Notes: generated from the sequence alone by a model not told the origin. Positions 1 to 9,006 are shown, counted from the stretch's first letter. The stretch is 64,000 nucleotides of DNA from Roseibium aestuarii (GCF_008477545.1 NZ_VORA01000003.1:124001-188000), one strand, 5' to 3'. Program-made: numbers and translations.

Positions 1-527
1 TGGCCTTCGATGCCATTACCCTGGACGAGGTTCATGCGGATCCGGCAGTGCGCCTGCACCTGACCCGGGACCTCGCCCGCGCGGCAGGCCTCGGCGGCAT
101 GGCCGGCGGTCAGATGCTGGATCTGGAATCCGAGACCCGCGCCCGCAGCGAACAGGAGATCCGCCAGCTTCAGGCCATGAAGACCGGCGCCCTGCTGCGC
201 TATGCCTGCCGCGCCGGCGCCCTGCTGGCCGACGCTTCGGCACAGGACGTGGAGCGGCTCACCCGCTTCGGCGAGATCATCGGTCTGGCCTTCCAGCTGG
301 CCGATGACCTGCTCGACGTGGAGGCCAGCGCCGAGACCACCGGCAAGGCCACGGGCAAGGACGCCGCCGCCGGCAAGGCAACCCTCGTCGGCCTGATGGG
401 TGTCGACGCGACGCGGGCGGAACTGGAAAAGCTTCTGGGCGAGGCATCGGACCTGCTTGCCCCCTTCGGCGACCGCGCCGCCCCCCTCCTGGCCCTCGCC
501 GAATTCATCACCAACCGGGATCACTGA
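1..527 (+). CDS. ispA: Farnesyl/geranyl diphosphate synthase, C-terminal part (5' end outside window)
   Basis: This is the C-terminal half of a polyprenyl synthetase that condenses isopentenyl diphosphate with allylic diphosphates for quinone, hopanoid and undecaprenol synthesis. The frame is open from base 3, so the start lies upstream of the window. The second Asp-rich motif (DDLLDVE, preceded by AFQLA) is visible, as is a GGMAGGQMLDLE segment that is characteristic of IspA-type short-chain enzymes and the lysine of the TGKATGKDAAAGKAT stretch near the C-terminus. Chain length is inferred from the family; a geranylgeranyl synthase cannot be fully excluded without the N-terminal FARM region. 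It converges on tyrC across a palindromic repeat. Confidence 0.85.
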   Translation, partial: AFDAITLDEVHADPAVRLHLTRDLARAAGLGGMAGGQMLDLESETRARSEQEIRQLQAMKTGALLRYACRAGALLADASAQDVERLTRFGEIIGLAFQLADDLLDVEASAETTGKATGKDAAAGKATLVGLMGVDATRAELEKLLGEASDLLAPFGDRAAPLLALAEFITNRDH

Positions 528-584
528 GGTCGGGAGGATCGGCCAAGTGCGCGCCAGATAGCTCTGTGGAAACGCCCAAGCCAT

Positions 585-705
585 CCCCCCCTCTGCCCCA
601 GTCGGGACATCTCCCCCTCAAGGGGGGAGAAAGGAGCAAGCGGCCAGCAGAGCGCCCCTCTCCTCCCTTGCGGGGGAGATGTCAGCGCAAGCTGACAGAG
701 GGGGG
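585..705. repeat. Imperfect palindromic intergenic repeat
   Basis: The two ends of this stretch are reverse complements of each other with a few mismatches: it opens with a C-run followed by CTCTG and closes with CAGAG followed by a G-run. Inner arms ACATCTCCCCCT and GGGGGAGATGTC also pair. The right arm contains its own small hairpin, GTCAGC-GCAA-GCTGAC. The design matches the palindromic intergenic elements that are dispersed in Hyphomicrobiales genomes. It lies between the convergent ispA and tyrC genes and could terminate both. Family assignment is from memory of the motif. Confidence 0.7.
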
Positions 706-727
706 TGAGTCTCGATCCCCTGAAGCC

Positions 728-1654
728 TCAGTCCTTCTTGTGCGGACGGCCAAAGTCGGGGGCGTCGGTTTCCTGGCCCGCCTCGATGATCGAGCGGCGG
801 ATGCCCCGGGTGCGGGTGAAGAGCTCGAAGAGCTGGTCGCCGTCGCCCCAGCGTACGGCGCGCTGCAGGGCAGCCAGGTCTTCCGAGAAGCGGCCCAGCA
901 TTTCCAGGATCGCGTCCTTGTTGTGCAGGCACACGTCCCGCCACATGGTCGGATCGGACGCCGCCAGACGGGTGAAGTCACGGAAACCGGAGGCGGAATA
1001 CTTGATCACCTCGGACTTGGTGACCGTTTCCAGATCATCCGCCGTGCCCACGATGTTGTAGGCAATCAGATGCGGCAGGTGGGACACAATGGCCAGAACC
1101 CGGTCGTGGTGATCCGGGTCCATGACATCCACATTGGAGCCCATGCCGCGCCAGAAGGCCGACAGGCGCTCGATCGCCTGCGCATCCTGCTCCGCCTGAT
1201 CGGGGGTGAGGATGCACCAGCGGTTCTCGAAAAGCGTGGCAAAGCCCGCGTCCGGCCCGGACTGCTCCGTCCCGGCGATCGGGTGGCCGGCGATGAAGTG
1301 GACATTGGCCGGCACATGCGGCCGCACGTCCTTCACCACCTTGGCCTTGGTCGACCCCACGTCGCTCAGGATCGCACCCGCCTTGAGGGAGGGAGCGATC
1401 CACTTGGCCACCGCCCCGCTGGCCCCCACCGGCGTGCAGAGGATCACCAGATCCGCGCCATCCGCCGCCTCTCCCGCATCCAGGCAATATCGATCCCCGA
1501 GGCCCAGATCCTCGGCCCGCCGCAGCGAGACTTCGGACTGATCCGCAATGATGACATGACCCGCAAGGCCGCGGGCCTTCACGGCCCGGGCGATGGAGGA
1601 CCCGATCAGGCCGATGCCGATCAGGGTGAGGCGTTGAAAGAGCGGTTCGGACAT
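728..1654 (-). CDS. tyrC: Prephenate/arogenate (cyclohexadienyl) dehydrogenase
   Basis: NAD(P)-dependent oxidative decarboxylation of prephenate or arogenate in tyrosine synthesis. The 308-residue product starts MSEPLFQ and has a Rossmann GIGLIG motif at about residues 13-18, the ILCTPVG and SDVGSTK segments, GHPIAGTEQSG with the catalytic histidine, and the SHLPHLIAY helix; this is the usual set for the family. The frame stays open upstream into hisC, but the start at 1654 gives a family-normal N-terminus. It lies 17 bp after hisC and is almost certainly co-transcribed with it, a pairing common in alphaproteobacteria. No ACT regulatory domain is present at the C-terminus. Confidence 0.93.
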   Translation of the reverse strand: MSEPLFQRLTLIGIGLIGSSIARAVKARGLAGHVIIADQSEVSLRRAEDLGLGDRYCLDAGEAADGADLVILCTPVGASGAVAKWIAPSLKAGAILSDVGSTKAKVVKDVRPHVPANVHFIAGHPIAGTEQSGPDAGFATLFENRWCILTPDQAEQDAQAIERLSAFWRGMGSNVDVMDPDHHDRVLAIVSHLPHLIAYNIVGTADDLETVTKSEVIKYSASGFRDFTRLAASDPTMWRDVCLHNKDAILEMLGRFSEDLAALQRAVRWGDGDQLFELFTRTRGIRRSIIEAGQETDAPDFGRPHKKD

Positions 1655-1671
1655 GGACGGTAGCGGCTGGC

Positions 1672-2799
1672 TTACTTCTTCAGGAACTCGGCCAGGAGAG
1701 CGACAACCTCGCGGTTGGCCTCTTCCGAGCCGATCGACATGCGCAGGGCGTTGGGCAGACCGTAGTTGGACACCCGGCGCAGAACGACACCGCGCTCGAG
1801 CAGGAAGGCATCCGCATCCTCGGCGCGCTTGCCGGCCACATCGGGGAAATGCATCAGCACGAAGTTGCCGACGCTCGGAGTGACGGTCAGGCCCAGCGCT
1901 TCCAGCTCGGTCGAAACCCACGGCAGCCAGGTCTCGTTGTGAGCGACCGCAGCCTCGACGAAGGCCTTGTCCTTCACCGCCGCAATGCCGGCAGCCAGAG
2001 CCGGGCCGTTCACGTTGAACGGGCCGCGGATGCGGTTGAGCGCATCCATGACATGGGCCGGACCGAAGGCCCAGCCGAGACGCAGGTTCGCCAGGCCGTA
2101 GATCTTGGAGAAGGTGCGCGACATGATCACGTTGTCGGCGGTGGCAGCCAGCTCCATGCCGCTCTCGTAGTCGTTGCGGCGGACATATTCCGCATAGGCC
2201 GCATCGAGCACGAGCAGGACGTTGGACGGCAGCCCGGCATGCAGGCGGCGCACTTCGTCGAAGGGCAGATAGGTGCCGGTCGGATTGTTCGGGTTGGCCA
2301 GGAAGACCATCCGGGTCTTCGGCGTCACGCGCTCCAGGATGGCATCCACGTCGGTGGTCAGGTTCTTTTCCGGTGCGATCACCGGGGTGGCACCCGCCGC
2401 CTTGATGGCGATGTCGTAAACTAGGAAGCCGTGCTCGGTGTAGATCGCCTCATCCCCTTCGCCCAGATAGGCATAGGCGATCAGCGACAGCACCTCGTCC
2501 GACCCGGCGCCGCAGAGAATGCGGTCCGCGTTGAGGCCGTGCACATCGGCAATGGCCTGACGCAGGGCAAGGGAAGAGCCGTCCGGATAGAGCTCGAGAT
2601 GCTCGGCCAGCTCGGCGAAGGCGGCCTTGGCCTTCGGGCTGGCGCCCAGCGGGGTCTCGTTCGACGACAGCTTGTGCCGGGTAACACCGTGGCTGCCCTT
2701 GGACTTGCCCGGCACATAGGCGGCAATGTCCATCACGCCACGGCGCGGCTGGGGGCGGGTCGAAGTGGTGTCGGCAACGGAACTGGTCGTCTCGGTCAT
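1672..2799 (-). CDS. hisC: Histidinol-phosphate / aromatic aminotransferase
   Basis: PLP-dependent fold-type I aminotransferase of 375 residues. It converts imidazole acetol-phosphate to histidinol phosphate and, given its pairing with tyrC, probably also transaminates prephenate or aromatic keto acids (inference). Visible are LSSNETPLG near residue 48, YPDG near 71, the [12 protein letters not shown] segment near 167, and [17 protein letters not shown] with the PLP lysine at about K232. The start at MTETTSS was preferred over an upstream in-frame ATG because the family aligns from about the [11 protein letters not shown] segment. It heads the tyrC operon and is divergent from metX. Confidence 0.92.
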   Translation of the reverse strand: MTETTSSVADTTSTRPQPRRGVMDIAAYVPGKSKGSHGVTRHKLSSNETPLGASPKAKAAFAELAEHLELYPDGSSLALRQAIADVHGLNADRILCGAGSDEVLSLIAYAYLGEGDEAIYTEHGFLVYDIAIKAAGATPVIAPEKNLTTDVDAILERVTPKTRMVFLANPNNPTGTYLPFDEVRRLHAGLPSNVLLVLDAAYAEYVRRNDYESGMELAATADNVIMSRTFSKIYGLANLRLGWAFGPAHVMDALNRIRGPFNVNGPALAAGIAAVKDKAFVEAAVAHNETWLPWVSTELEALGLTVTPSVGNFVLMHFPDVAGKRAEDADAFLLERGVVLRRVSNYGLPNALRMSIGSEEANREVVALLAEFLKK

Positions 2800-3130
2800 G
2801 TCGGAAATTCCCCGGGGGAGAAGGCGCCGGCACACGGCACCTCCGCAAGAAGTGAAATATCGGTCGCGGGCCCGCCTCCGGCAGGCTCGACAGGAACCTC
2901 AGCACGGGGTCTACACCTCGGAAGCAGAAGTGTAAAAAGAAAAACAGCGCCCGGACGGGCCTGCCGCAGGGAAATCCGGCGCTGCATCGCCGCATGGAAA
3001 GCAGACCAGCTCCCCGCAGCAAACCATTGACTTGGCGTCGCCCGCCGCCTAGGTGCAGAGGTCCCGCATCCGTGCCGGACCCCGGCCGATGGCGGGCTCA
3101 GATCGCAGGCGAGAGAAGAACTGGCAGACA
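2800..3130. other. Divergent intergenic region hisC / metX
   Basis: This 331-bp region must hold the promoters for hisC-tyrC (minus) and metX-metW (plus). A plus-strand promoter candidate is listed separately. I searched by eye for a SAM-II riboswitch, which often precedes alphaproteobacterial metX, and did not find its conserved GCUAAA-type pseudoknot elements. No convincing small gene was seen; the open frames here are by-products of high GC. Confidence 0.5.
3027..3055 (+). promoter_or_regulatory. Candidate housekeeping promoter for metX-metW
   Basis: TTGACT (3027-3032), a 17-bp spacer, then TAGGTG (3050-3055). The -35 element is a strong match to the alphaproteobacterial TTGAC consensus and the spacing is ideal; the -10 element is weak. 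The predicted transcript start is about 70 bases before the metX ATG. Confidence 0.45.
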
Positions 3131-4372
3131 ATGGCCGACGAACCATCCGCACCGACCCTTCATGCCCTGTCCCGCAGCCAGGCGGTGGACCCGAGCAGCC
3201 AGGTGGCCCGCTTCGGCGCCGACGAGCCGCTGGAGCTCGATTGCGGCAAGGCAATCGCTCCCTGGCAGATCGCCTATGAGACCTACGGCACCCTCAACGC
3301 CGACAAGTCCAACGCGGTCCTGATCTGTCACGCCCTGACCGGCGACCAGTATGTGGCCTCCGTGAACCCGGTCACCGGCAAGCCCGGCTGGTGGGAACGC
3401 ATGGTCGGCCCCGGCTGCCCGGTCGACACGGACAAGTATTTCGTCATCTGCTCCAACGTTCTGGGCGGCTGCATGGGCACCAGCGGCCCCGCCAGCCTGA
3501 ACCCGGAAACCGGCGAGCCCTATGCCCTGACCATGCCCGTCGTCACCATCCGCGACATGGTGCGCGCCCAGGCGCGTCTGGTCGACCGGCTGGGGATCGA
3601 CACGCTCTTTGCCGTCGTCGGCGGATCCATGGGCGGCATGCAGGTGCTGCAATGGGCCGCGAGCTATCCGGAACGGGTCTTCGCGGCCGTGCCCATTGCC
3701 ACCGGCGCCCGTCACTCGTCCCAGAACATCGCCTTCCACGAAGTCGGCCGTCAGGCCATCATGGCGGACCCTGACTGGTGCGACGGGGCCTATATCGAGG
3801 CAGGCAAGCGCCCGGTGAAGGGTCTGGCCGTGGCCCGCATGGCCGCCCACATCACTTACATGTCCGACAGCTCCCTGCACCGGAAGTTCGGCCGCAACCT
3901 GCAGGACCGCGACGACCTGACCTTCGGCTTCGATGCCGACTTCCAGATCGAGAGCTACCTCCGTCACCAGGGCATGACCTTCGTCGACCGGTTCGACGCC
4001 AATTCCTATCTCTATGTCACGCGGGCCATGGACTATTTCGACCTGGCGGCCGAGTTCGGCTCCCTGCCGCTCGCCTTCCATGACACCAAGACCCGCTTCT
4101 GCGTGATGAGCTTCACCTCGGACTGGCTGTTCCCCACGTCGGAAAGCCGGATGATCGTGAAGGCCCTGAACGCGGCGGCCGCCAACGTCTCCTTCGTCGA
4201 GGTGGACAGCGACCGCGGCCATGACGCCTTCCTCCTCGACGTGCCGGAAATGTTCTCCACGATCCGCGGCTTCATCACCGGTGCGGCGCGGGCCCGCGGC
4301 ATTCCGGCCCCCGGCCCGGCGCGCCCGGCCGCAGCCGATGCCGCCCAAACTGCCACCGGAGGAGCCGACTGA
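3131..4372 (+). CDS. metX: Homoserine O-acetyltransferase
   Basis: Acylates homoserine from acetyl-CoA (or succinyl-CoA in some members) as the first dedicated step of methionine synthesis. The 413-residue alpha/beta-hydrolase-fold protein shows CHALTGDQY, the [12 protein letters not shown] segment, the nucleophile elbow GGSMGGMQ, the SDWLFP aspartate and the GHDAFL histidine that complete the Ser-Asp-His triad. The start at MADEPSAP follows a purine-rich GAGAGAAG; in-frame codons upstream look non-coding. The Ala/Pro-rich C-terminal tail is an extension beyond the fold. The stop overlaps the metW ATG by one base, as in the paired metXW operons of this group. Confidence 0.94.
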   Translation: MADEPSAPTLHALSRSQAVDPSSQVARFGADEPLELDCGKAIAPWQIAYETYGTLNADKSNAVLICHALTGDQYVASVNPVTGKPGWWERMVGPGCPVDTDKYFVICSNVLGGCMGTSGPASLNPETGEPYALTMPVVTIRDMVRAQARLVDRLGIDTLFAVVGGSMGGMQVLQWAASYPERVFAAVPIATGARHSSQNIAFHEVGRQAIMADPDWCDGAYIEAGKRPVKGLAVARMAAHITYMSDSSLHRKFGRNLQDRDDLTFGFDADFQIESYLRHQGMTFVDRFDANSYLYVTRAMDYFDLAAEFGSLPLAFHDTKTRFCVMSFTSDWLFPTSESRMIVKALNAAAANVSFVEVDSDRGHDAFLLDVPEMFSTIRGFITGAARARGIPAPGPARPAAADAAQTATGGAD

Positions 4373-5004
4373 TGGCCGAGATCTCGCTCAACTTCAGCGG
4401 CACCGCCATTCGCGGCGACCACCGTGTGCTGGCGAGCCTGGTGCCGGAGGGCGCAAGGGTGCTGGACATCGGCTGCGGCGACGGTGTGCTGCTGGCCCTG
4501 CTGCAGCAGGAACGCCACGTGGACGGCCGCGGCATCGAACTCTCCCAGCGCGGGGTGAACAAATGCGTCGAGAAGGGCCTGTCGGTCATTCAGGGCGATG
4601 CGGACACCGATCTCGCGGACTATCCCGAAAACGCCTTCGACGTGGTGGTGATGAGCCAGACTCTGCAGGCCACCCGCGACCCGGAAAAGGTGATGGACAA
4701 CCTGCTGCGCATCGGCAAGCAGGTGATCATCTCGATCCCGAACTTCGCCCACTGGCGCAACCGCATGCAGCTCGGCCTCTTCGGCCACATGCCGGTGACC
4801 AAGTACCTGCCCTACGAGTGGTACAACACGCCGAACATCCACTTCTGCTCGCTGAAGGACTTCGGCAATCTCTGCCGTCAGCTGGATGCCACCGTGGAAA
4901 AGGCCATTCCGCTGGATTCCGCCGGCAGCCGCATTTCCGTGCCCGCTCCCTGGTGGATATGGAACCTTCTCGCCAATCAGGCGGTGTTCCTGCTCCGGCG
5001 CTGA
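4372..5004 (+). CDS. metW: Methionine biosynthesis protein MetW (methyltransferase-like)
   Basis: A 210-residue class I SAM-methyltransferase-fold protein. The SAM-binding motif I is VLDIGCGDGVLL at about residues 23-34, followed by GIELS and the SIPNFAHWRNR segment typical of MetW. MetW is encoded with MetX in most proteobacteria and is reported to support homoserine acyltransferase activity; its own methyl acceptor is not known to me. TGATG overlap with metX implies translational coupling. The next gene converges on it with only three bases between the stops. Confidence 0.92.
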   Translation: MAEISLNFSGTAIRGDHRVLASLVPEGARVLDIGCGDGVLLALLQQERHVDGRGIELSQRGVNKCVEKGLSVIQGDADTDLADYPENAFDVVVMSQTLQATRDPEKVMDNLLRIGKQVIISIPNFAHWRNRMQLGLFGHMPVTKYLPYEWYNTPNIHFCSLKDFGNLCRQLDATVEKAIPLDSAGSRISVPAPWWIWNLLANQAVFLLRR

Positions 5005-5007
5005 GCC

Positions 5008-5781
5008 TCAGGAAGACTTGTCGGAGAGGCTGCGCCGGACGGGCTTCATGCCCACCGGCGTTCCCTCCGGCACGAAGACCGGCCGCAGCACCCGCAAGGG
5101 ATTGTTGCTCGTCTCTGCCGGCACCCCGCGATAGAGACGCTTCTCCGCCTCCACGATCAGCAGACCGCTGAAGGCTGGCCACAGACGCCGCCCCACCCCT
5201 TCCCAGCTGCGCGCCGAGCGCAGGATGAAGGGCGCCCGGGTTGGCGGCAGGAACAGGGCTTCCCGGTCTCCCGTCACTTCGAACAGGCAGGAGCGCAGCA
5301 GGTTCTTGAGCTGGGACCGCGAATAGGGACGCCCATAGCCGAAGGGCGAGAGTTCCGATTGCGACCACAGGCCACGCCGGTTGGGCACCACGGCGATCAG
5401 CCGCCCGCCGGGCGCAAGCACCCGCCAGGCTTCCGTCAGAAGATCCGCCGGATTGGCGGAATGGTCCAGCGCATGCACCAGCATGATCCGGTCGAAGAAG
5501 GCATCGGAAAAAGGAAGACTGGTTTCGTCCACGAGCGTGGCCGCATTGTCGGCCTCGCGCGGCCAGCCGACCGCCCCCTGGCGCGCCGGCATGGCAGCAA
5601 TGCAGCGCTCGGCACTGCCCAGATAGGGCCGCATGAAAGGCCCGGCATAGCCCAGCCCGAGAAGGCTCTGCCGTTCCAGCGAGGGCCAGAGAGTGCGGAT
5701 CTGCCCGCCGATCAGCACCCTGAGAAGGCGCCCGAGCGGCAGGTCGTAGAAGGTTCGCAGATCCGCAACGTCGAGATACAT
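5008..5781 (-). CDS. Class I SAM-dependent methyltransferase
   Basis: A 257-residue Methyltransf_11-type protein whose substrate is not evident. The N-terminal part (MYLDVADLRTFY) has no recognisable motif I with a GxGxG string, but the acidic post-I region and the LPFSDAFFDRIMLVHALDHS, EAWRVLAPGGRLIAVVPNRRGLW block (motifs III-IV) are typical of this group. The start at 5781 was chosen over the in-frame ATG at 5835 because alignment of such proteins begins at the MYLDV segment. It is divergent from gloB; in related genomes a similar methyltransferase often sits next to gloB, so a shared role in glyoxalase metabolism is possible but unproven. Confidence 0.75.
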   Translation of the reverse strand: MYLDVADLRTFYDLPLGRLLRVLIGGQIRTLWPSLERQSLLGLGYAGPFMRPYLGSAERCIAAMPARQGAVGWPREADNAATLVDETSLPFSDAFFDRIMLVHALDHSANPADLLTEAWRVLAPGGRLIAVVPNRRGLWSQSELSPFGYGRPYSRSQLKNLLRSCLFEVTGDREALFLPPTRAPFILRSARSWEGVGRRLWPAFSGLLIVEAEKRLYRGVPAETSNNPLRVLRPVFVPEGTPVGMKPVRRSLSDKSS

Positions 5782-5910
5782 GAAGGGCCCGTTTCGATGA
5801 GCGGCGATTGAACCTTGATTGCCGTCACGGCGCAAGACCCTTGCAGGAGCTTCGGGGCTTTGCCACTCTCACTGAAATTTTAAGCTGTTTTCCTGATACG
5901 ATGAGGCCCC

Positions 5911-6693
5911 ATGCCCACCGGTTCTTCCATTGAGATCATCCAGTTTTCCTGTCTCTCCGACAATTTCGGCCTGCTCATCCATGATGCGGACCAGAATCTG
6001 ACCATTGCCGTCGACGTTCCGGAAGCCGCCCCCTATCTGCGCCACCTGAAGGAGCGCGACTGGACCCTGAACGAGATCCTGATCACCCACCATCACTGGG
6101 ACCACGTGCAGGGCCTGGACGAGCTGAAGGCCGCAACCGGCGCCCATGTCACCGGCCCCGCGCTTTCCCGCGACAAGATCGAGGGGCTCGACGCCTTTGT
6201 CGAGGATGGCGACACGATCACCCTCGGCGACTGGGAGGTGGAGGCCATCGGCACGCCGGGCCACACGCTCGATCAGATCTCCTGGTACATCCCGACCCTG
6301 AAGCTCGCCCACACCGGCGACACGCTCTTTTCGCTCGGCTGCGGGCGGGTGTTCGAGGGCGACCTGCCGATGATGTGGGCATCGCTCGCCCGGCTGAAAG
6401 AAAGACTGCCCGCGGACACGCGCATCTATTGCGGCCACGAATACACCCAGACCAACGCCCGTTTCTCGCTGACCATCGAGCCGGAAAACGAGGCCCTGAA
6501 GATCCGCGCCGCAGAAGTGGACAGGCTTCGGGCCCAGGGACGCCCGACCCTGCCAACGACCATGGAACAGGAACTGGCGACCAACCCCTTCCTGCGGGCC
6601 GACCAGCCAGGCGTGAAGGCCGCCCTTGCCATGAGCGGGGCGTCCGATGCCGAGGTCTTTGCCGAAATCCGCACCCGCAAGGACAAGGCCTGA
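5911..6693 (+). CDS. gloB: Hydroxyacylglutathione hydrolase (glyoxalase II)
   Basis: Hydrolyses S-lactoylglutathione to lactate and glutathione, the second step of methylglyoxal detoxification. The 260-residue metallo-beta-lactamase-fold protein carries the dinuclear metal motif THHHWDH, the GTPGHTLDQISW histidine, the bridging aspartate in HTGDTLFSLGCGR and the CGHEYTQTNARF histidine, followed by the C-terminal glutathione-binding helical domain with TLPTTMEQELATNPFLR. All ligands are intact. The start follows a short AT-rich leader. A cupin gene begins three bases after its stop, so the two form an operon. Confidence 0.94.
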   Translation: MPTGSSIEIIQFSCLSDNFGLLIHDADQNLTIAVDVPEAAPYLRHLKERDWTLNEILITHHHWDHVQGLDELKAATGAHVTGPALSRDKIEGLDAFVEDGDTITLGDWEVEAIGTPGHTLDQISWYIPTLKLAHTGDTLFSLGCGRVFEGDLPMMWASLARLKERLPADTRIYCGHEYTQTNARFSLTIEPENEALKIRAAEVDRLRAQGRPTLPTTMEQELATNPFLRADQPGVKAALAMSGASDAEVFAEIRTRKDKA

Positions 6694-6696
6694 CCC

Positions 6697-7143
6697 ATGG
6701 CCCCGGACCCGTCCCTCTCCGCCGATCAGGTGGTCGCCCTTCTGGCCATGCAGCCGCACCCGGAGGGGGGCTTCTACGTCGAGACCTTCCGCGATGAGGT
6801 GACCGACGCCGACGGCCGCCCGGCATCGACCCTGATCTATTTCCTCCTGCCGGAAGCGGTGGTCTCCCGCTGGCACAAGGTGGATGCGGTGGAAACCTGG
6901 CACCACTATGGGGGAAGTCCGCTGGAGCTTTCCGTCAGCGTGGACGGACAGGCGGTCGAGACCCTGCGCCTCGGGCCGGATCTCTTGGCCGGAGAGCGTC
7001 CGCAAGGGATCGTCCCCCGTCATGCCTGGCAACAGGCACGCTCGCTTGGCGCGTGGACGCTCGTCGGCTGCACGGTGGCACCCGGGTTCCGTTTCGAAGG
7101 GTTCGAGATGGCGCCAGAAGACTGGCAGCCCGGAGCCGCATGA
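6697..7143 (+). CDS. Cupin family protein (DUF985-type)
   Basis: A 148-residue single-domain cupin. The family signature is visible: MQPHPEGGFYVETFR near the N-terminus, TLIYFLLP, WHKVDAVETWHHYGG and VPRHAWQQARSLG, ending in VAPGFRFEGFEMA. Members bind small ligands or metals in a beta-barrel, but no general enzymatic role is established. Placement immediately behind gloB, with a three-base gap, suggests co-expression with aldehyde detoxification. The start ATG overlaps no other gene and lies directly after the gloB stop. Confidence 0.82.
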   Translation: MAPDPSLSADQVVALLAMQPHPEGGFYVETFRDEVTDADGRPASTLIYFLLPEAVVSRWHKVDAVETWHHYGGSPLELSVSVDGQAVETLRLGPDLLAGERPQGIVPRHAWQQARSLGAWTLVGCTVAPGFRFEGFEMAPEDWQPGAA

Positions 7144-7187
7144 GCCGTCCAGGACACGGGGCCAGCAAGGCTGGTCCGGGATCTTGA

Positions 7188-7940
7188 CTATCCGCGGAGA
7201 TGGCTCGGAGCGGCAGCGGCGCCGTTTTCAACCCGCCCGATCCACAGATCGAGGAACTGATCGAGCCAGGCCTGCACCGCGCGGTCATGCACGAAGCGTC
7301 CGGCGAAATGGTCGCCGCGCTTCTGGGCGCCGGGAAGCGACAGACGCGGCGCGCCGCGCGTCGTCCAGCGCACCATCATGGCGTGGGTCAGCTCCGGGTG
7401 GAACTGGATGCCATAGGCGGCCTTGCCATAACGGATCGCTTGATTGGGATAGGTCCCGCCCCGGGCCAGCAGGGTCGCGCCCTTGGGCAGGGAGAAGCCT
7501 TCCCTGTGCCACTGATAGACCCGCTCGGGCCAGGGCAGCAGGGTCTGGCCCTCGTCCGTGGGCTCGATGGGGTAATAGCCGATCTCCACATGACCGTCCC
7601 GATCGGGGGCGACACGGCCGCCGAGCTGCTTCACCATCATCTGGGCCCCGAGGCAGATGCCGAGGAAGGGCTTTTCTTCCCTCAGGGGCACGCCGATCCA
7701 GTCGATCTCCTTGTGCACATAGGCTTCCGGATCATTAGCGCTCATCGGACCGCCAAAGACCACGGCCCCGGCATGGTGCTCCATCGTCTGCGGCAGGGGA
7801 TCGCCGAACCTCGGCTTGCGAATGTCGAGCTGGAACCCCCGCGCCTGCAGCTGCTGGCCGACACGGCCGGGTGACGAATTCTCCTGATGGAGAACGATCA
7901 GGATGCGCGGACGGTCGGAGGTAAAGGTTTCGTGTCTCAT
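7188..7940 (-). CDS. Class I glutamine amidotransferase-like protein
   Basis: A 250-residue stand-alone GATase1 domain. FGGPMSAND, the nucleophile elbow GICLGAQMM with the catalytic cysteine, and YGIQFHPELTHAMM with the His-Glu pair are all intact, so it is likely active. The best-matched group is the GMP-synthase-like glutamine amidotransferases with no fused synthase; some hydrolyse gamma-glutamyl compounds. The start at MRHETF was selected; a GTG 30 bases upstream (7970) is an alternative without a clear ribosome site. It converges on the cupin gene and follows the TerB-like gene in the same direction. Confidence 0.8.
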   Translation of the reverse strand: MRHETFTSDRPRILIVLHQENSSPGRVGQQLQARGFQLDIRKPRFGDPLPQTMEHHAGAVVFGGPMSANDPEAYVHKEIDWIGVPLREEKPFLGICLGAQMMVKQLGGRVAPDRDGHVEIGYYPIEPTDEGQTLLPWPERVYQWHREGFSLPKGATLLARGGTYPNQAIRYGKAAYGIQFHPELTHAMMVRWTTRGAPRLSLPGAQKRGDHFAGRFVHDRAVQAWLDQFLDLWIGRVENGAAAAPSHLRG

Positions 7941-8053
7941 GCCAACAAGTCTAGCGTATTCGTTCGGCACGTCGAGCCTTGCCTTTCGGCAGATCTGCCG
8001 CTGGGAGAGGCAGTTTTCTGCACTTTCTCAAGGCAGCGCAAAATCGTTCCGCG

Positions 8054-8548
8054 TCAGGTGTCCGGAGCATCGTCGTTGAGGATGCCCTCGAGACCGAGCC
8101 GCTCGGCAACCTTCTTGCGCAGGATCATCCGGTCACGGGACGAAATGCCCAGAAGCTCTGCCACCCGCCACATGGTGTTGTCCTCGAACTCGTGGACCAC
8201 GCCGTCCGCATAGACGACTTCCCACATCATCTCGATGATGGCGAGGCGCTCCGTCTCGTCGGTCTGGCGCTTCAGCACGGAGGTGAAGCCATAGAGGTCC
8301 ACCGCCTCGTGATCCTTCAGCTTCGCCGCTTCGATAAGCTGGGTGGTCTCCGCATCGCTCAGGGAATAGTGATCCTTCAGGATCTCCCGCAGCTTGGCCG
8401 CCTCCTTCGCCTCCACCACACCATCCACATCCACCAGATGAAACAGCAGGGCTGCGGCCGCCAGCCGGGTCTCATCCTCGGCCATCCCGTTCTTGCGGGG
8501 TTCCCCGAGGGTGATATCGCGAAGAAAGTCCTTGAAGGCGTTGAGCAT
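8054..8548 (-). CDS. TerB family protein
   Basis: A 164-residue, all-helical acidic protein with two repeats of the TerB pattern: LFHLVDVDGVVEAKEAAKLREIL and IIEMMWEVVYADGVVHEFEDNTMWRVAELLGIS. The D-x-D-G / A-D-G-x-x segments are the metal-binding-like acidic positions of the family. TerB proteins occur in tellurite-resistance and phage-defence loci, but stand-alone copies such as this are widespread in alphaproteobacteria with no assigned role. It is preceded on the minus strand by the long regulatory region shared with the divergent imelysin operon. Confidence 0.78.
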   Translation of the reverse strand: MLNAFKDFLRDITLGEPRKNGMAEDETRLAAAALLFHLVDVDGVVEAKEAAKLREILKDHYSLSDAETTQLIEAAKLKDHEAVDLYGFTSVLKRQTDETERLAIIEMMWEVVYADGVVHEFEDNTMWRVAELLGISSRDRMILRKKVAERLGLEGILNDDAPDT

Positions 8549-9006
8549 GAAATCCGTCCGTGGAATGCGTCTTCCCGCACTATGGGCGGAAAGGGATAGA
8601 GAACCCTTAACCTAGGGTGTCCGGAACGCACGGACAATGCTCGTGGTTCCTCAAGGGTTTGACCCTTTCGTGAACGCCCCGCTGACGAAAGCGGACATCT
8701 CAGCCTTGTTTCGAATGATTCCAAACTATTGAAAAACATCCATAATATACTTGACTAAAATCCTCTGGTATTGAATTGCTCCCCCCTGAGGCGATCGGTT
8801 TCCGGACCACGCGATGCGTCTGCCCCCCCGAGCGGTGCGACCTGACGCCCTGCCGTTCAGCTCCCCGAAGGCCCGGGAGCAACGACCCGGATCCGATGTT
8901 CCGCCCGTCCACGGGCGCTGCCGCCGACGACTTTTCAACCGGATCCCGGCGATCCGGCGTTGCCCTGCGATCCGGAAACGGACGCTATGAAACGAGGACC
9001 GAGCTT
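8549..9006. other. Divergent regulatory region TerB gene / imelysin operon
   Basis: A 458-bp region with a conspicuous AT-rich core at 8699-8780 that stands out from the surrounding high-GC sequence. The core contains the Irr-type palindrome listed separately and TATA-like strings (ATAATATAC at 8742-8750; TAAAAT at 8756-8761) that could be the -10 of the imelysin operon. The frame open upstream of the imelysin start through this region is not coding. Nothing else was recognised. Confidence 0.5.
8709..8725. promoter_or_regulatory. Putative Irr-binding ICE box upstream of iron-uptake operon
   Basis: TTTCGAATGATTCCAAA fits the rhizobial iron-control element TTTAGAA-N3-TTCTAAA with two mismatches and keeps the TT.GAA-N3-TTC.AA dyad. 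It sits in the AT-rich core, before the likely -10 of an operon whose products (imelysins, DUF1111, DUF1513) are iron-related. Irr is the haem-responsive Fur-family regulator of this group. The assignment is by motif inspection and context. Confidence 0.6.

Noticed and set aside
2906..3000. A Phe-rich minus-strand frame (ALFFFLHFCF) upstream of hisC-tyrC, reminiscent of an attenuation leader peptide
   Set aside because: The frame has no nearby stop and runs on into hisC, there is no antiterminator hairpin with a T-run, and it is most simply a poly-purine tract read in one frame.
2800..3130. SAM-II riboswitch upstream of metX
   Set aside because: Expected in this group, but no match to its conserved pseudoknot sequence was seen.
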